The notes under the pieces were generated by a model. That model did not search any database. It was not told the origin of the DNA and was given only the letters and a program-made list of their open reading frames with translations. This document shows positions 48,166 to 59,134 of a stretch of 64,000 bases of DNA, in pieces. This DNA comes from Guadua angustifolia (lineage: Eukaryota > Streptophyta > Magnoliopsida > Poales > Poaceae), in NCBI GenBank assembly GCA_036346375.1, contig CM070515.1:7338423-7402422 (forward strand), written 5' to 3'. A program made the position numbers and the translations under genes. Within the stretch, counting starts at the first letter, position 1. Each line of letters begins with the position of its first letter.

Positions 48166-49185
48166 TGTCGGCGTATTCCACCTGACAGGCCCGGAGTCTA
48201 CAGACCGGGTTTGGTTCGATAGAAGGGCGTCTTCGCGGCTGGCAAACCCTAGCGAGTGAAAGCCCTAACAGCCCCCGTACGAAGAACTCCGGAATCTATG
48301 AACTAAGAAGACACAAAGATGTTTACCCAGGTTCAGGCCCCCTTTGCCCAGGGTAATAACCTTACGTCCTGCTAGATCTTTTATGGAGTGTTTGAAGCTA
48401 GTATAGAGCCTGCAAGTTACAAGTTCTCCCTTAGGTTCTATCACTGAACTCTAGATCGTTCCCCCCTTTTCCCATGCACCAGAAGGCCCTTATATAGCCT
48501 AGCGCTAACAGGGGCAGGTAAAAGGGGGGTCATCATGCTGATCTACATACATTTATTACTCCTTGTGTTGTCCCGTTCCTCTAGCCTCATTAAATGCCGA
48601 CGCATGGCTTCGCCCGGTCCGCTCGGTATGTGACCCTTTTTTGACGGGTAGGTGAGAGGCGTCAAAGGAATGGGCTTGTAACAGAAATCTTCACAGTCGA
48701 TAGATTTGACACAGCAGGCCTGCCTCTGGCAGGGTACGATAGGGGAAGGAGACTTCGAGGAGAAGCCATCACGCCCACCTTTTGCCTTTGCGGCGGGCGA
48801 AGCGGCGCGTCGCCCACCGCTCGCCGGGCGTCACGTGGGCCGACACGGTCGGCGGGTGTGCTTCGCCGCCCGTCGCCAAAGCCGCCCGTGGGGCGACGGG
48901 CGAAAGCGTCTCGCCCGCTGCTTTCGTCGGACGCCACGTGGTAGACATGACCGGCGAGCGTGCTTTCACCCGCCCGCCGCCACGTGGTGAACCTTGGCGG
49001 CGGCGTTCTCACCCACTGCCGCCAGACGCGTGTGGCCGACACTGCCGGCAGGCATGCTTTCCGCCGCCGCCCGGTGCCGCGCGTGGCTTGGGCGTCGAGC
49101 GGCGAGCGTTCTCGCCCTTGCTTCGGGACGCCCGTGGATCGCTTTTGTGCGACGGAGAGGTACCCAGTGAGAGTCTTCACTGACA
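48166..49185. mobile_element. Solo LTR ('TGTCGGCGTATT' family) nested in the left arm
   Basis: 1,020 bp from TGTCGGCGTATTCC to CTTCACTGACA with a perfect 5-bp duplication CTCAC (48161-48165 and 49186-49190). The other arm keeps the empty site: at 56747-56751 a single GTGAG joins the same flanks. Same family as the element at 11264-14883. Confidence 0.9.
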
Positions 49186-49797
49186 CTCACGCAGCCTTTA
49201 TTTAGGATATGGTGTCGGCCCACCATGGACCTTCCGTCGTACTGAGGATAAGTCATATACTCCCTCCGTTCGAAAATATAGAACGTATTAGAATTCGAAA
49301 TAGTCTTTTAAAGTAAACTTTGGCCGTTAATTTATGTTATAATATATTATGAATTGTTACGAAACAAACAATAATTGAAAGATCGGTGAAATATGAATCA
49401 ATTGATACATCTTTAGTAAATTAAATATGCACATAATTTAACTAAATATTGATCAAAATTTGGGCTAATGAATAATGCAAATTTCGTTATTCTTCATTAT
49501 CTTTGACGACAAATTTCACGAGAAATCAAATTAAAAGCAAAAAAAAATCATTTATATTACAAAGCGTAATAAGTATGTGAACAACACGAAGGATACATAA
49601 GCGATAAACCATAAATAATTCGACAAAGCGACATTCATAAATATGATAAAGGTCCAATTTTCCATAAGTACATAACATATGATAAAATGATACTACGGAA
49701 ATAAGTTACATAATACTACGAAATAAGATGTTACGATGGAAAATAATATAGTCTACACACTTTATTACAACTTAAAATTAGGGCGAGCATAACTTAA

Positions 49798-50360
49798 CAT
49801 CTCTTGAGTGGATCGAGGCCATTTCCTTTCACCCATGCCTCGGTGGGGCTTCTGCACGCACGACGTGCCCTCTCTCGCTTCCTCTCTCTTTCGGCCTCCT
49901 CCTCTGCTTCCTTCTTACATGCCTCCTCGCGTGCGGCGTCCACCTTCTTTGTTAGCTGCCGCTGAACTTCGTCATCGGTTGGCTTGATCCAGAGCCTTTG
50001 GTATTCGGGTTGATTTTCATGTCGAACCATTGCTCAAATTCACACAATGGGCGGCGCATGAAACTTAAATTAGAATAGTTTTATGTACAAATATTCTGAA
50101 ACGTATGATTGTTACCATCTGCCGAGTCCTGAGGCTCTTCTACGGCGGATCGAAAGCGTAGTTGTGGCACATCCAATACCTCCTCTTCCATGTCAGAGTT
50201 TCCCAAGAGTGAACAAGCCTGCAAGAATCTCCGCACAGACACATCGGTGGGACAACCCCGAAAGGTACGAAGAGGTCCTGGTACGCAATGTTGCGCGGCC
50301 ACGCCGAAACACCTGCCTCTTCCTTCGCCTTCCCCTTTCCACTTGCACGCCTCAGCATGT
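49798..50360 (-). pseudogene. GRF-type zinc-finger ORF, arm copy A (damaged)
   Basis: Minus strand. Exon 1 starts with an ATG (MLRRASGKGKAKEEAGVSAW) and contains the zinc-finger-like core PPMCLCGDSCRLVHSWETLT then RRYWMCHNYAFDPP, followed by a TAG stop. Exon 2, with CEFEQWFDMKINPEYQRL in related copies, is frameshifted here (QPEYQRLWIKPTDDEVQRQL). The pattern C-x-C-x3-C ... RxWxCxN resembles a GRF zinc finger, a nucleic-acid-binding module often seen in grass transposons. Confidence 0.65.
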
Positions 50361-51370
50361 TCGGCTGATCCTCTACTTCTTTTCTCTTTCTCTCGGTTCA
50401 CCCTTTCCTCGTGGTCTCACTCTGTGGGAAGGAAGGCAGGCGGGTGGTATAAAGGGCAATTATCCCCCTTATATAGGGCCGCTATCGCCGTTACTCTAAA
50501 AAGGCGGACTGCAGCGTGTTGTCATTTCAGTCCTAAAAAGCGGTGGGTGTCATGGCGTTGTCACTTCGCTTTCTGAGAAAGCTGATAGCAGCGTGCTGTG
50601 GCCTCGCTCGAGAAAGCTGTTGCTTGCATCGTTGTTGTCTAAACGTGTTGTCATTTGATGCGGAAAAAGCGAAATTGCGGCGTGTTGTCGAATCGATCGA
50701 GAAAGTGGATTGCGGCGTGTTGTCGAATCGGTCTAAGAAAGCCGTAGCGTTCGTGTTGTCGTATAGCATTGACATCGGAAGGTAAAAAAAGCGTGAAACG
50801 GCACTATTAACATTGCAAAAGCGATGCGAACAAAGTAACAAAGCGAGAACAACACTATAAAGGCGTAGAAACGGTACAAAGTAAGAAAGAAAAATAGGAC
50901 AACGACCTAACAACGAGTCCCTAGTCGGTAGCACCCTCTTGTGGACCTGTCCCGCCCCTACCACGACCCTCTTCGGTCTCGTCTTTGAGGCGATGCATCG
51001 TCAAAAGGCGTGGGTGAAGCTCTGCGATAGCGCGCTACCGCCTTCATCATCTGTCGGTATATTTGCCGGTCGGCGCTCGAGGAAACAGCAGCGTGCCGTG
51101 AAATCGCGTAGTCTCTGCTGCGTGAACTGCGTCGGTGGAGGCTGCGTGAACTCGTCGGTGGAGGAGGTTGTCGAACTATGTCTGGGTGAAGTACTAGTCC
51201 GCCCGATGGTCGAGCTCGACGTACCCGAGGAGTGTGGCGGCGAGAGAACATCCTTCACCCCGAGCGTAGCTGCGTTCGGATAATAACTTTTAATTATAGT
51301 TCGTGATACATATACTGAAGCGTGAGTAGCTCGACTTACCTAGCGTGGGGATCATGGTGTGACCGCGTGG

Positions 51371-51547
51371 TGGTCGCCAGACGCCACGGGTCGACACTGC
51401 CGGCAGGCATGCTCGCCGCCCGCCGCCGAGCCGCCACGTGGCTTGGGCGTCGGGCGAGCAGAGCGTTCTCGCCCACCTGCTTGCCGGACGCCACGTGGAT
51501 CGCTTTTGTGCGACGGAGAGGGTACCCCAGCGTAGAGTACGCTGACA
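51371..51547. repeat. 3' tail of the solo LTR, duplicated
   Basis: Matches 49021-49185 and ends GTACGCTGACA followed by the CTCAC duplication. Confidence 0.85.
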
Positions 51548-52160
51548 CTCACGCAGCCTTTATTTAGGATATGGTGTCGGCCCACCATGGACCTTCCGTC
51601 GTACTGAGGATAAGTCATATACTCCCTCCGTTCGAAAATATAGAACGATAGAATTGAAATAGTCTTTTAAAGTAAACTTTGGCCGTTAATTTATGTTATA
51701 ATATATTATGAATTGTTACGAAACAAACAATAATTGAAAGATCGGTGAAATATGAATCAATTGATACATCTTTAGTAAATTAAATATGCACATAATTTAA
51801 CTAAATATTGATCAAAATTTGGGCTAATGAATAATGCAAATTTCGTTATTCTTCATTATCTTTGACGACAAATTTCACGAGAAATCAAATTAAAACAGTG
51901 AAAAAATCATTTATATTACAAAGCGTAATAAGTATGTGAACAACACGAAGGATACATAAACGATAAACCATAAATAATTCGACAAACGACATTCATAAAT
52001 ATGATAAAGGTCCAATTTTCCCGCAAGTACATAACATATGATAAAATGATACTACGGAAATAAGTTACATAATACTACAGAAATAAGATGTTACGATGGA
52101 AAATAATATAGTCTACACACTTTATTACAACTTAAAATTAGGACGAGCATAACTTAACAT

Positions 52161-52735
52161 CTACTGAGTGGATCGAGGCCATTTCCCTTTCACCCATGCC
52201 TCCAGTGGGGCTTCTCTGGCACGACGTGCCCTCTCTCGCTTCCTCTCTCTTTCGGCCTCCTCCTCTGCTTCCTTCTTACATGCCTCCTCGCGTGCGGCGT
52301 CACGCTGCTGTTGAAGCTGCCGCCTGAACTCGTCATCCCAGTTGGCTTGATCCAGGAGCCTTTGGTATTCGGGGTTGATTTTCATGTCGAACCACTGCTC
52401 AAATTCACACAGTGGCGAAGGCGACTGCATGAAACTTAAATTAGAATAGTTTTATGTACAAATATTACGAAACACGTATGATTGTTACCATCTGCCGAGT
52501 CCTGAGGCTCTTCTACGGCGGATCGAAAGCGTAGTTGTGGCACATCCAATACCTCCTCTTCCATGTCAGAGTTTCCCAAGAGTGAACAAGCCTGCAAGAA
52601 TCTCCGCACAGACACATCGGTGGGACAACCCCGAAAGGTACGAAGAGGTCCTGGTACGCAATGTTGCGCGGCCACGCCGAAACACCTGCCTCTTCCTTCG
52701 CCTTCCCCTTTCCACTTGCACGCCTCAAAGATGTT
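52161..52735 (-). pseudogene. GRF-type zinc-finger ORF, arm copy B (damaged)
   Basis: Minus strand. The exon-1 frame keeps MCLCGDSCRLVHSW..RRYWMCHNYAFDPP but lacks the ATG and has the same TAG after DPP as copy A. Exon 2 (from about 52424 to 52161) is fully open: SPLCEFEQWFDMKINPEYQ..RLLDQANWDDEF then a Lys/Glu/Arg-rich coiled-coil tail ending GKWPRSTQ. Confidence 0.65.
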
Positions 52736-53755
52736 CTACCGATCCTCTACTTTTTTTCTTTTCTCTCGGTTCACCCTTTCCTCGTGGTCTCACTCAGGGA
52801 AGGAAGGCAAAGGGTGGTATAAAGGGCAATTATCCCCTTATATAGGCCGCTATCGCCGTTATTTCTAAAAAGGCGACCGCAGCTGTTGTCATTTCACCCT
52901 AAAAGCGGTGGGTGTCATGGCGTTGTCACTTCGCTTCGAGAAAGTCGATAGCGCCGCGTCTTTGGCCTCGCTCGAGAAAGCTGTTGCTTGCATCGTTGTT
53001 GTCTAAACGTGTTGTCATTTCGGTCTGGAAAAACGGGCTGCAGCGTGTTGTCGAATCGATCTGAGAAAGTGGACTGCAGCGTGTTGTCGAATCGGTCTAA
53101 GAAAGCTGCAACGTTCGTGTTGTCGTATAGCATTGACATCGGAAAGGTAAAAAAAGCGTGAACAGCACTATTAACATTGCAAAACAGTACGGAGCAAAGT
53201 AACAAAGCGAGAACAACACTATAAAGATCAGAGAACAAGACAAAGTAAGAAAGAAAAATAGGACAACAACCTAACAACGAGTCCCTAGTCGGCCGCACCC
53301 CTCATCAGGACCCCGTCGCACCCTACCACGACCCTTCTTGGTCACGGCCGAGGCGGTGCATCGTCAAAAGGCGCGGGTGAAGCTCTGCGATAGCCGCTAC
53401 CGCCAGTAGTCCGAGGGGTCAGAACGCCGCACCGCCGACGCCTCGGGAGGCAACGCGTGCCGTGAGGGTACCGTAGTCTCGCCGCGTGAATCGCGCGTGC
53501 GGAGGGGGCTGCGTGAACTACGTCGGTGGAGGAGGCTGTGCGAACTATGTACCGGTGAAGTACTAGTCCGCCCAGTAGTCAGGCTCGACGTACCCCGAGG
53601 AGTGTGGCGACTGAGAGAACTGTCCTTCACCCTGAGCGTAGCCTGCACGTTCGGATAATAACTTTTAATTATAGTTACGTGATACATATACGAAACGTGA
53701 GTAGCTCGACTTACCTAGCGTGGGGATCATGGTGTGACCGCGTGGTGGCTGCCAG

Positions 53756-54537
53756 CTCAGACAGTTCGGCCTTCGCCAGCTGGTCCCTGTTCTTTGGGGG
53801 GATCGTGTACCGGAGGGAGTACACACGTGAGTTATTCGACCAAAAATATGTGAAATACTTACGTCATATGTCTAATAATTTGGATTTCTTTTCAGGTTCT
53901 CCACCCAGGGGCCTCAGAAGAGCCTGTCCATCTTGCTACGGAGGATGGAGCCGTGGCTCGCGCAGTGGGACGGGGCGCAGGACGACGTCGTCGATGAGGA
54001 CACACCTTACGACGACTCGTCCTACCAGCAGTACCTGGCCTAGTACGTGCCCCGGACGCGTGCCTATCTCCTACTGTTGGAGGAGCCTTCGGCCCACGCG
54101 TACGCTCCTAGCGTGGCTAACTTGTATCCAGGCCAGGCAGGAGCGGCCATGCACGTCATGGTAAGTCTTATTTTTGTAAATTACATTATGTATTCCTTAC
54201 GCTATGTCCATGTGCATATCAGTTTGTTGTATGTAGCAGGTAGACCACGCTAGGGACCTCAACGAGCACGGCAACAGCGTCTTGTCCAGACTACTTGACG
54301 GAGTCAGCGTCTCGCTGGACGAGATGACAGAGACGTGAAGACGCGTGGTGAGCGCCACTCGTAGGATCGTGGAGTTGGGTTCTTGTCGGCACGTCGACGC
54401 TACTGATCGTGCCACCTCTTCCAGACCGCCGCACGTGCCTTCGCACCCCACACCGACCCCAGCTCCTCGTCACACAAATGGAGGCGAGTCCGCTTCCACA
54501 CTCCTTTGCCTCGAGCCCGTGACGGGTCGGAGGGTCC
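53756..54537 (+). pseudogene. Plant-mobile-domain (MAIN-like, PMD) gene fragment in the element centre
   Basis: Exon-like piece 1 reads RQFGLRQLVPVLWGDRVPEG and ends at a GT donor near 53828. After a TTTTCAG acceptor, piece 2 (53896 on) reads FSTQGPQKSLSILLRRMEPW, then LAQWDGAQDDVVDEDTPYDD, then SSYQQYLA, stop, YVPRTRAYLLLLEEP. 'RQFGL' and 'YLxWYVPRTR' are hallmarks of the C-terminal half of PMD proteins; the stop replaces the conserved Trp (TGG to TAG). Piece 3 from 54239 reads VDHARDLNEHGNSVLSRLLD. The last, Gln/Pro/Thr-rich part (FTQPPPPTQFTQ) continues into the right arm to about 55020. The N-terminal half of the domain is missing. Confidence 0.65.
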
Positions 54538-55445
54538 ACCGGCGACCACCACGCGGTCACACCATGATCCCCACGCTAGGTAAGTCGAGCTACCCACGTT
54601 TCGTATATGTATCACGTAACTATAATTAAAAGTTATTATCCGAACGTGCAGGCTACGCTCAGGGTGAAGGATGCTTCTCTCGCCGCCACACTCCTGCACG
54701 CCGAGCTCGACCATCGGGCGGACTAGTACTTCACCGGTACATAGTTCGCACAGCCTCCTCCACCGACGTAGTTCACGCAGCCCCCTCCACCGACGCAGTT
54801 CACGCAGCAGGACTACGGTACCTACGGGTACGCGTTGCCTCCCCGAGAGCGTCGACCGGCAGCAAATACATGTTCCCTTAGACTACGCGCGACGCGCCAT
54901 CGCAGAGCTTCACCCACGCCTCTTGACGATGCACCGCCCAAAGACGTAGATCAAGAGGGTCGTGGTAGGGTGCGTGATGTGGTCCACAGAGGGGCGCGCC
55001 GACTAGGGACTCGTTGTTAGTCGTTGTCCTATTTTTCTTTCTTACTTTGTATCGTTCTACGCCTTTATAGTGTTGTTCTCGCTTTGTTATCGTGTTCCGC
55101 ATCGCTTTGCAATGTTAATAAAGGTTTGTTCACGCTTTTTTTACCTTTTCGATGTCAATGCGACATGACAACACGAACGTTGCAGCTTTCTTAGACCGAT
55201 TCGACAACACACTGCAGTCCACTTTCTCAGATCGATTCGACAACACGCTGCAGCCCGTTTTTCCAGACCGAAACGACAACACGCTTAGACAACGACGATG
55301 CACACAACAAATTTTCGAAGCGAGGCCACAAAGACGCCGCTATCGCTTTCTCAAAAGCGGTGACAACGCCATGACACCCACCGCTTTTTAGGACTGAAAT
55401 GACAACACGCTGCAGCTCGCCTTTTTAGAGTAACGGCGATAGCGG

Positions 55446-55455
55446 CCCTATATAA
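55446..55455 (+). promoter_or_regulatory. TATA box of the arm-encoded ORF, copy C
   Basis: CCCTATATAAGG about 115 bases before the expected start. The same TATATA block is present in the left-arm copies near 50472 and 52841. Confidence 0.5.
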
Positions 55456-55566
55456 GGAGGATAATTGCCCTTTATACCACCCGCCTGCCTTCCTTCCCAC
55501 AGAGCGAGACCACAAGGAAAGGGTGAACCGAGAGAAGAGAGAAAAGAAGTAGAGGATCAGCCGAAC

Positions 55567-56137
55567 ATACGGAGGCGTGCAAGTGGAAAGGAGAAGGCGA
55601 AGGAAGAGGTAGGCGTTTCGGCGTGGCCGCGCAACATTGCGTACCAGGACCTCTTCGTACCTTTCGGGGTTGTCCCACCGATGTGTCTATGCGAAAATCC
55701 TTGCAGGCTTGTCCACTCTTGGAAAACTCCAACATGGAAGAAGAGGTATTGGATGTGCCACAACTACGCCTTCGATCCGCCGGAGAAGAGCCTCAGAACT
55801 CGGCAGCTGGTAACAATCATACGTGTTTCGTAATATTTGTACATAAAACTATACTAATTTAAATTTCATGCAGTCGCCTCCGCCACTGTGTGAATTTGAG
55901 CAGTGGTTCGACATGGAAATCAACCCTGAATACCAAAGGCTCCTGGATCAAGCCAACCGGGATGACGAGTTCAGGCGGCAGCTTCAACAGCAGCGTGACG
56001 CTGCACGCGAGGTGGCATGTAGGAAGGAAGCAGAGGAGGAGGCCGAAAGACAGAGGAAGCGAGAGAGGGCACGTCGTGCCAGAGAAACCCCACCAGAGGC
56101 ATGGGCGAAAGGGAAATGGCCTCGATCCACTCAGTAA
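55567..56137 (+). CDS. GRF-type zinc-finger protein, arm copy C (most intact)
   Basis: Two exons, 55567-55809 and 55874-56137, join in frame around a short intron (CTG/GTAACA ... CATGCAG/TCG), giving about 168 residues. Order: basic N-terminus (RRRASGKEKAKEEVGVSAW), zinc-finger-like core PPMCLCENPCRLVHSWKTPT then KKRYWMCHNYAFDPPEKSLR, the conserved PPPLCEFEQWFDMEINPEYQ segment, and a charged coiled-coil tail ending GKWPRSTQ. The TAG that ends copies A and B is GAG here, so the core is open, but the start codon of copy A (ATG) is ATA at 55567-55569. An upstream or non-AUG start would be needed. Function unknown; likely a transposon accessory protein binding nucleic acid. A TATA box lies upstream. 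Confidence 0.5.
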
Positions 56138-57045
56138 ATGTTAAGTTATGCTCGTCCTAATTTTAAGTTGTAATAAAGTATGTGGACTATATTATTTTCC
56201 GTCGTAACATCTTATTTCCGTAGTATTATGTAATTTATTTCCGTAGTATCATTATCATATGTTATGTACTTGCGGAAAAATTGGACCTTTATTATATTTA
56301 TGGAATGTCGTTTGTCGAATTATTTATGGTCTATCGTTTATGTATCCTTCGTGTTGTTCACATACTTATTACGCTTTGTAATATAAATGATTTATTCATT
56401 GTTTTAATTTGATTTCTCGTGAAATTTGTCGTCGAAGATAATGAAGAACAACGAAATTTGCATTATTCATTAGCCCAAATTTTGACCAATAATTAGTTAA
56501 ATTATGTGCATATTTAATTTACAAAAGATGTATCAATTTATTCATATTTCACCGATCTTTCAATTATTGTTTGTTTCGTAACAATTCATAATATATTATA
56601 ACAAGAATTAACGGCCAAAGTTTACTTCAAAAGAATATTTGGAATTCTAAACATCCTATATTTTCGAACGGAGGGAGTATATGACTTATCCTCAGTACGA
56701 CAGAAAGGCCATGATGGGCCGACACCATATCCTAAATAAAGGTTGCGTGAGTTGCACTCAGTTTTTCACAGGCTAGAGAGGGTAGTTTTTCATCGAGGAC
56801 GACATAGCAGACGACGGGGTACGGGAGGCAACGCATGGTATATTTTTCAAATTTTACAAAAATTGTTGTACAAAAAAAAATTAGTTAACGCTTCAAGGTT
56901 AACACGAATTTGTGAATGAAATTAATGTACATAATATCTGCCTTAATATTAATTTTTTAATATTTTACAAATTTTATACGTTTTAACATTACAAAGAAAA
57001 TTAAACACCAATTTTTAGGATGGTCGCCAAATGGTGTGGCAAATA

Positions 57046-57180
57046 TAGATGGTCGCCGAACGGTTTGGCGAAAATAGGATGGTCGCCGAACGGTTTGGCG
57101 AAAATAGGCTAATCTCGGGATTAGCCTATTTTTGCCAAACGGTTTGGCGAAAATAGTGTTTTCGCTGAATGGTTTGGCGG
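57046..57180. repeat. Subterminal palindromic repeats of the right end
   Basis: Repeated GCCGAACGGTTTGGCGAAAA units plus a long hairpin: GGCTAATC-TCGG-GATTAGCC, whose arms extend outward through AAAATAG/CTATTTT into the GCCAAAC repeats. The left end has the related set at 47769-47900. Confidence 0.8.
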
Positions 57181-58005
57181 TTTGGCGACGGTATATTATT
57201 TCTACAATTTTTTTAATCTGAGTATTAATATAGCAATTTGTAAATAAAATAATATTATTTAAAAAATCCATCTTAGGAACATGTTGAAGTTTCTGGTACA
57301 GGAAAGGCGTTCCACTGCCAGGTGAACCGTTGAGCTTCTAGTTCATTTGATATGATGCACAGAGTATAAAGATTTGTTCGTGCTGATTAAACAAGAACCT
57401 CAATATTTTGTAATGGCTGCAAGCAGCTCATTTCTACAGTTTTCATCTCAGATTTCCCAATTTGAGAACAGAAACAAAGAGTAAAAAAGAATTACCTGTG
57501 TGTGATGGCGCTCCTCAGTTTTATATTTAAGAGGACCAACATGAATCTGAGGTTTGCTTTTCCAGATCAACTTCAACCAACTCTGAATCAAATCTATGGG
57601 TATGTGATGGAAGGCCGGACAGAAACCGAACAAGGTGCTTGCCTTTGGGCAAATTTCATACTTCAAAGTAGTAGGAAAGAGGAACAGGAAGCACAGATTC
57701 TATTCTAGAAGGATCAACTGCTGATCTAATTTCAACAGATAGATGTGGCTGCAACATACGAATGCCAACCCCATCCACGTGACCACTCAAAATTGTTACT
57801 TCAGGCCGTTCAAAAACCACAAAATCAGTACCAGAAATGTCCTCCTGACCGACCTGATAATACAAATTATTAAGCATAAACAATATATAGAAACATAAGC
57901 AGTGCCTTTTTCATTAACAGTCCTGAACAGTGTCAAAATTGCAGTACACAAATTATGTGTGCAAAGGACATTAATAGATGAGCTACACTTACGTCAACAG
58001 ACACA

Positions 58006-58413
58006 GATAGGGGCGCTGACCGCGTATACTACAGACGCGCCCGCAAGGCCCGCGCCCCTGGCAACACAGGTGTGCCGGCCCAGGCACACTAATGCTTTCC
58101 TGTTTTAGCTTTTCTAATTTACCTCCTTCCTCTTATTATTAGCTTTCCTATTTTCTAGTCAATTATTTGCTTAGTCTTTATCCTTTCCTAAAGAGTAGCC
58201 CTGATTAGGGGGATTTGTTAAGGAGATGCATGAATAAAAAGGGATTCAGGAGGAGAGAAAAGGCACGCTTTGTTGCCACCAAAATTAGTTTCAGGCGCTG
58301 CCGTCGATAACCGGCCGGTGGCTCCGTACAGCCGACTTACCTTGGTGGGGAGTACGACCGCTAGCTGCAGCCTTAGGCCAGGCACTCGCGCCTTCGTCCG
58401 GGAACACACGTAT
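58006..58413. mobile_element. 408-bp insertion in a NOMO exon
   Basis: An 8-base direct repeat CAGACACA (57998-58005 and 58414-58421) flanks unrelated sequence. Removing the insert plus one repeat restores a 229-base exon with a proper GAC/GTAAGT donor at 57993. The insert contains AATAAA near 58233 and GC-rich ends, with no clear inverted termini, so its class is unknown (perhaps a short LTR). Confidence 0.75.
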
Positions 58414-58896
58414 CAGACACATATTCGGGTGAAGCACGCTCAACTGCTGCCAACCTGTGATTATCTCTTGCAACCACTCTTATTGAGTACGTTGAACCAG
58501 GGACAAGTCCTCTAAGACGAAACCTACCAAAAGAATCAGTAGTAGCTTCCTCATAATAACCTCTGGATTCAGATCTCGCTTCAACAAAAACACCCTCCTT
58601 TGGTTGGCCAGTTAACAGTGTTACAGACCCCATGGTACTACATTTAAATGCCGGTTGTGTTATTATCATAAGATTAGCTGCAATTGAGATCTTGTAATGC
58701 ATATTGACGAAAACTGCTGTCAGTAGACAAGCAAGGGCCAGAAACTGCTGCAATTAAGGGCATCATGTGAGCAACATATAACAAAACAACAAAAACCTCT
58801 AGGCAGGTTATTAAATATAAGGTGTTTTACTATTTAGCAACAAATATACAGTGTTCTAAATTAAGGCCACTTTTTTGGTGGTTGTTCTAATGAGTA

Positions 58897-59134
58897 CTCT
58901 CTCTCTCTCAAAATATAAGGCCCTGTTTGACCTGGCAGCTTAAAAATTGAGCTTGACCATTGATTTCTCTTAAAGTGTACTATGAGGACAAAAACTTATT
59001 ATGTGAAAGTAATTTCACATACAAATCTTACAATGCCATTTTTGTTTCATTAAACCTATATAATGTTGGACCAATTGTTGGTCAATTTACAAAATTTGAC
59101 TTTCAAAATGTGTGGCGCCTTGAAACGAATAGAG
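58897..59134. mobile_element. Stowaway-like MITE in a NOMO intron
   Basis: 238 bp starting CTCTCTCTCTCTCAAAAT, ending CCTTGAAACGAATAGAG, flanked by TA on both sides (58895-58896, 59135-59136). Confidence 0.7.

Larger units (their letters stand above)
49021..53755. repeat. Direct tandem duplication (about 2.35 kb) within the left arm
   Basis: Unit 1, 49021-51370: last 165 bp of the solo LTR plus CTCAC plus arm. Unit 2, 51371-53755: the same LTR tail (51371-51547), CTCAC (51548-51552) and arm. The junction near 51365-51375 joins GTGGTGGTCGCCAG of the arm end to the LTR interior at ACGCC. The units differ by scattered substitutions and small indels. The presence of the LTR tail in both shows that the duplication happened after the LTR inserted. 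Confidence 0.85.
47687..57271. mobile_element. Mutator-like element with inverted-repeat arms of about 2.7 kb
   Basis: Outer ends are inverted copies: left ATTTTTTAAAATAATATT, right in reverse ATTTTTTAAATAATATT. A candidate duplication CTTAGGA lies at 47680-47686 and 57272-57278; extended to 9 bases it matches at 7. The left arm is 47687-48165 plus 49191-51370 with a second copy 51553-53755. The unique centre is 53756-54537. The right arm is 54538-57271. Arms hold subterminal CGCCAAACCGTTTGGCG palindromes, a TATA-containing promoter region and a GRF-type zinc-finger ORF; the centre holds a plant-mobile-domain fragment. No MURA transposase was recognised, so it is non-autonomous. It sits in the intron before the last two exons of the NOMO locus. 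Assignment to Mutator rests on the long TIRs, the duplication length and the PMD cargo, which is known to associate with MULEs. Confidence 0.8.
54538..57271. repeat. Right inverted arm of the Mutator-like element
   Basis: 2.7 kb, inverted copy of 51553-53755 plus 47687-48165. Because it lacks the solo LTR and the tandem duplication, it shows the older arm structure. Confidence 0.85.

Noticed and set aside
48660..49210. Open frame of about 174 codons on minus
   Set aside because: Entirely within the solo LTR; composition-driven.
58006..58413. Calling the 408-bp NOMO insert a solo LTR
   Set aside because: It has an AATAAA and GC-rich parts but no TG..CA ends that fit the flanking repeat.
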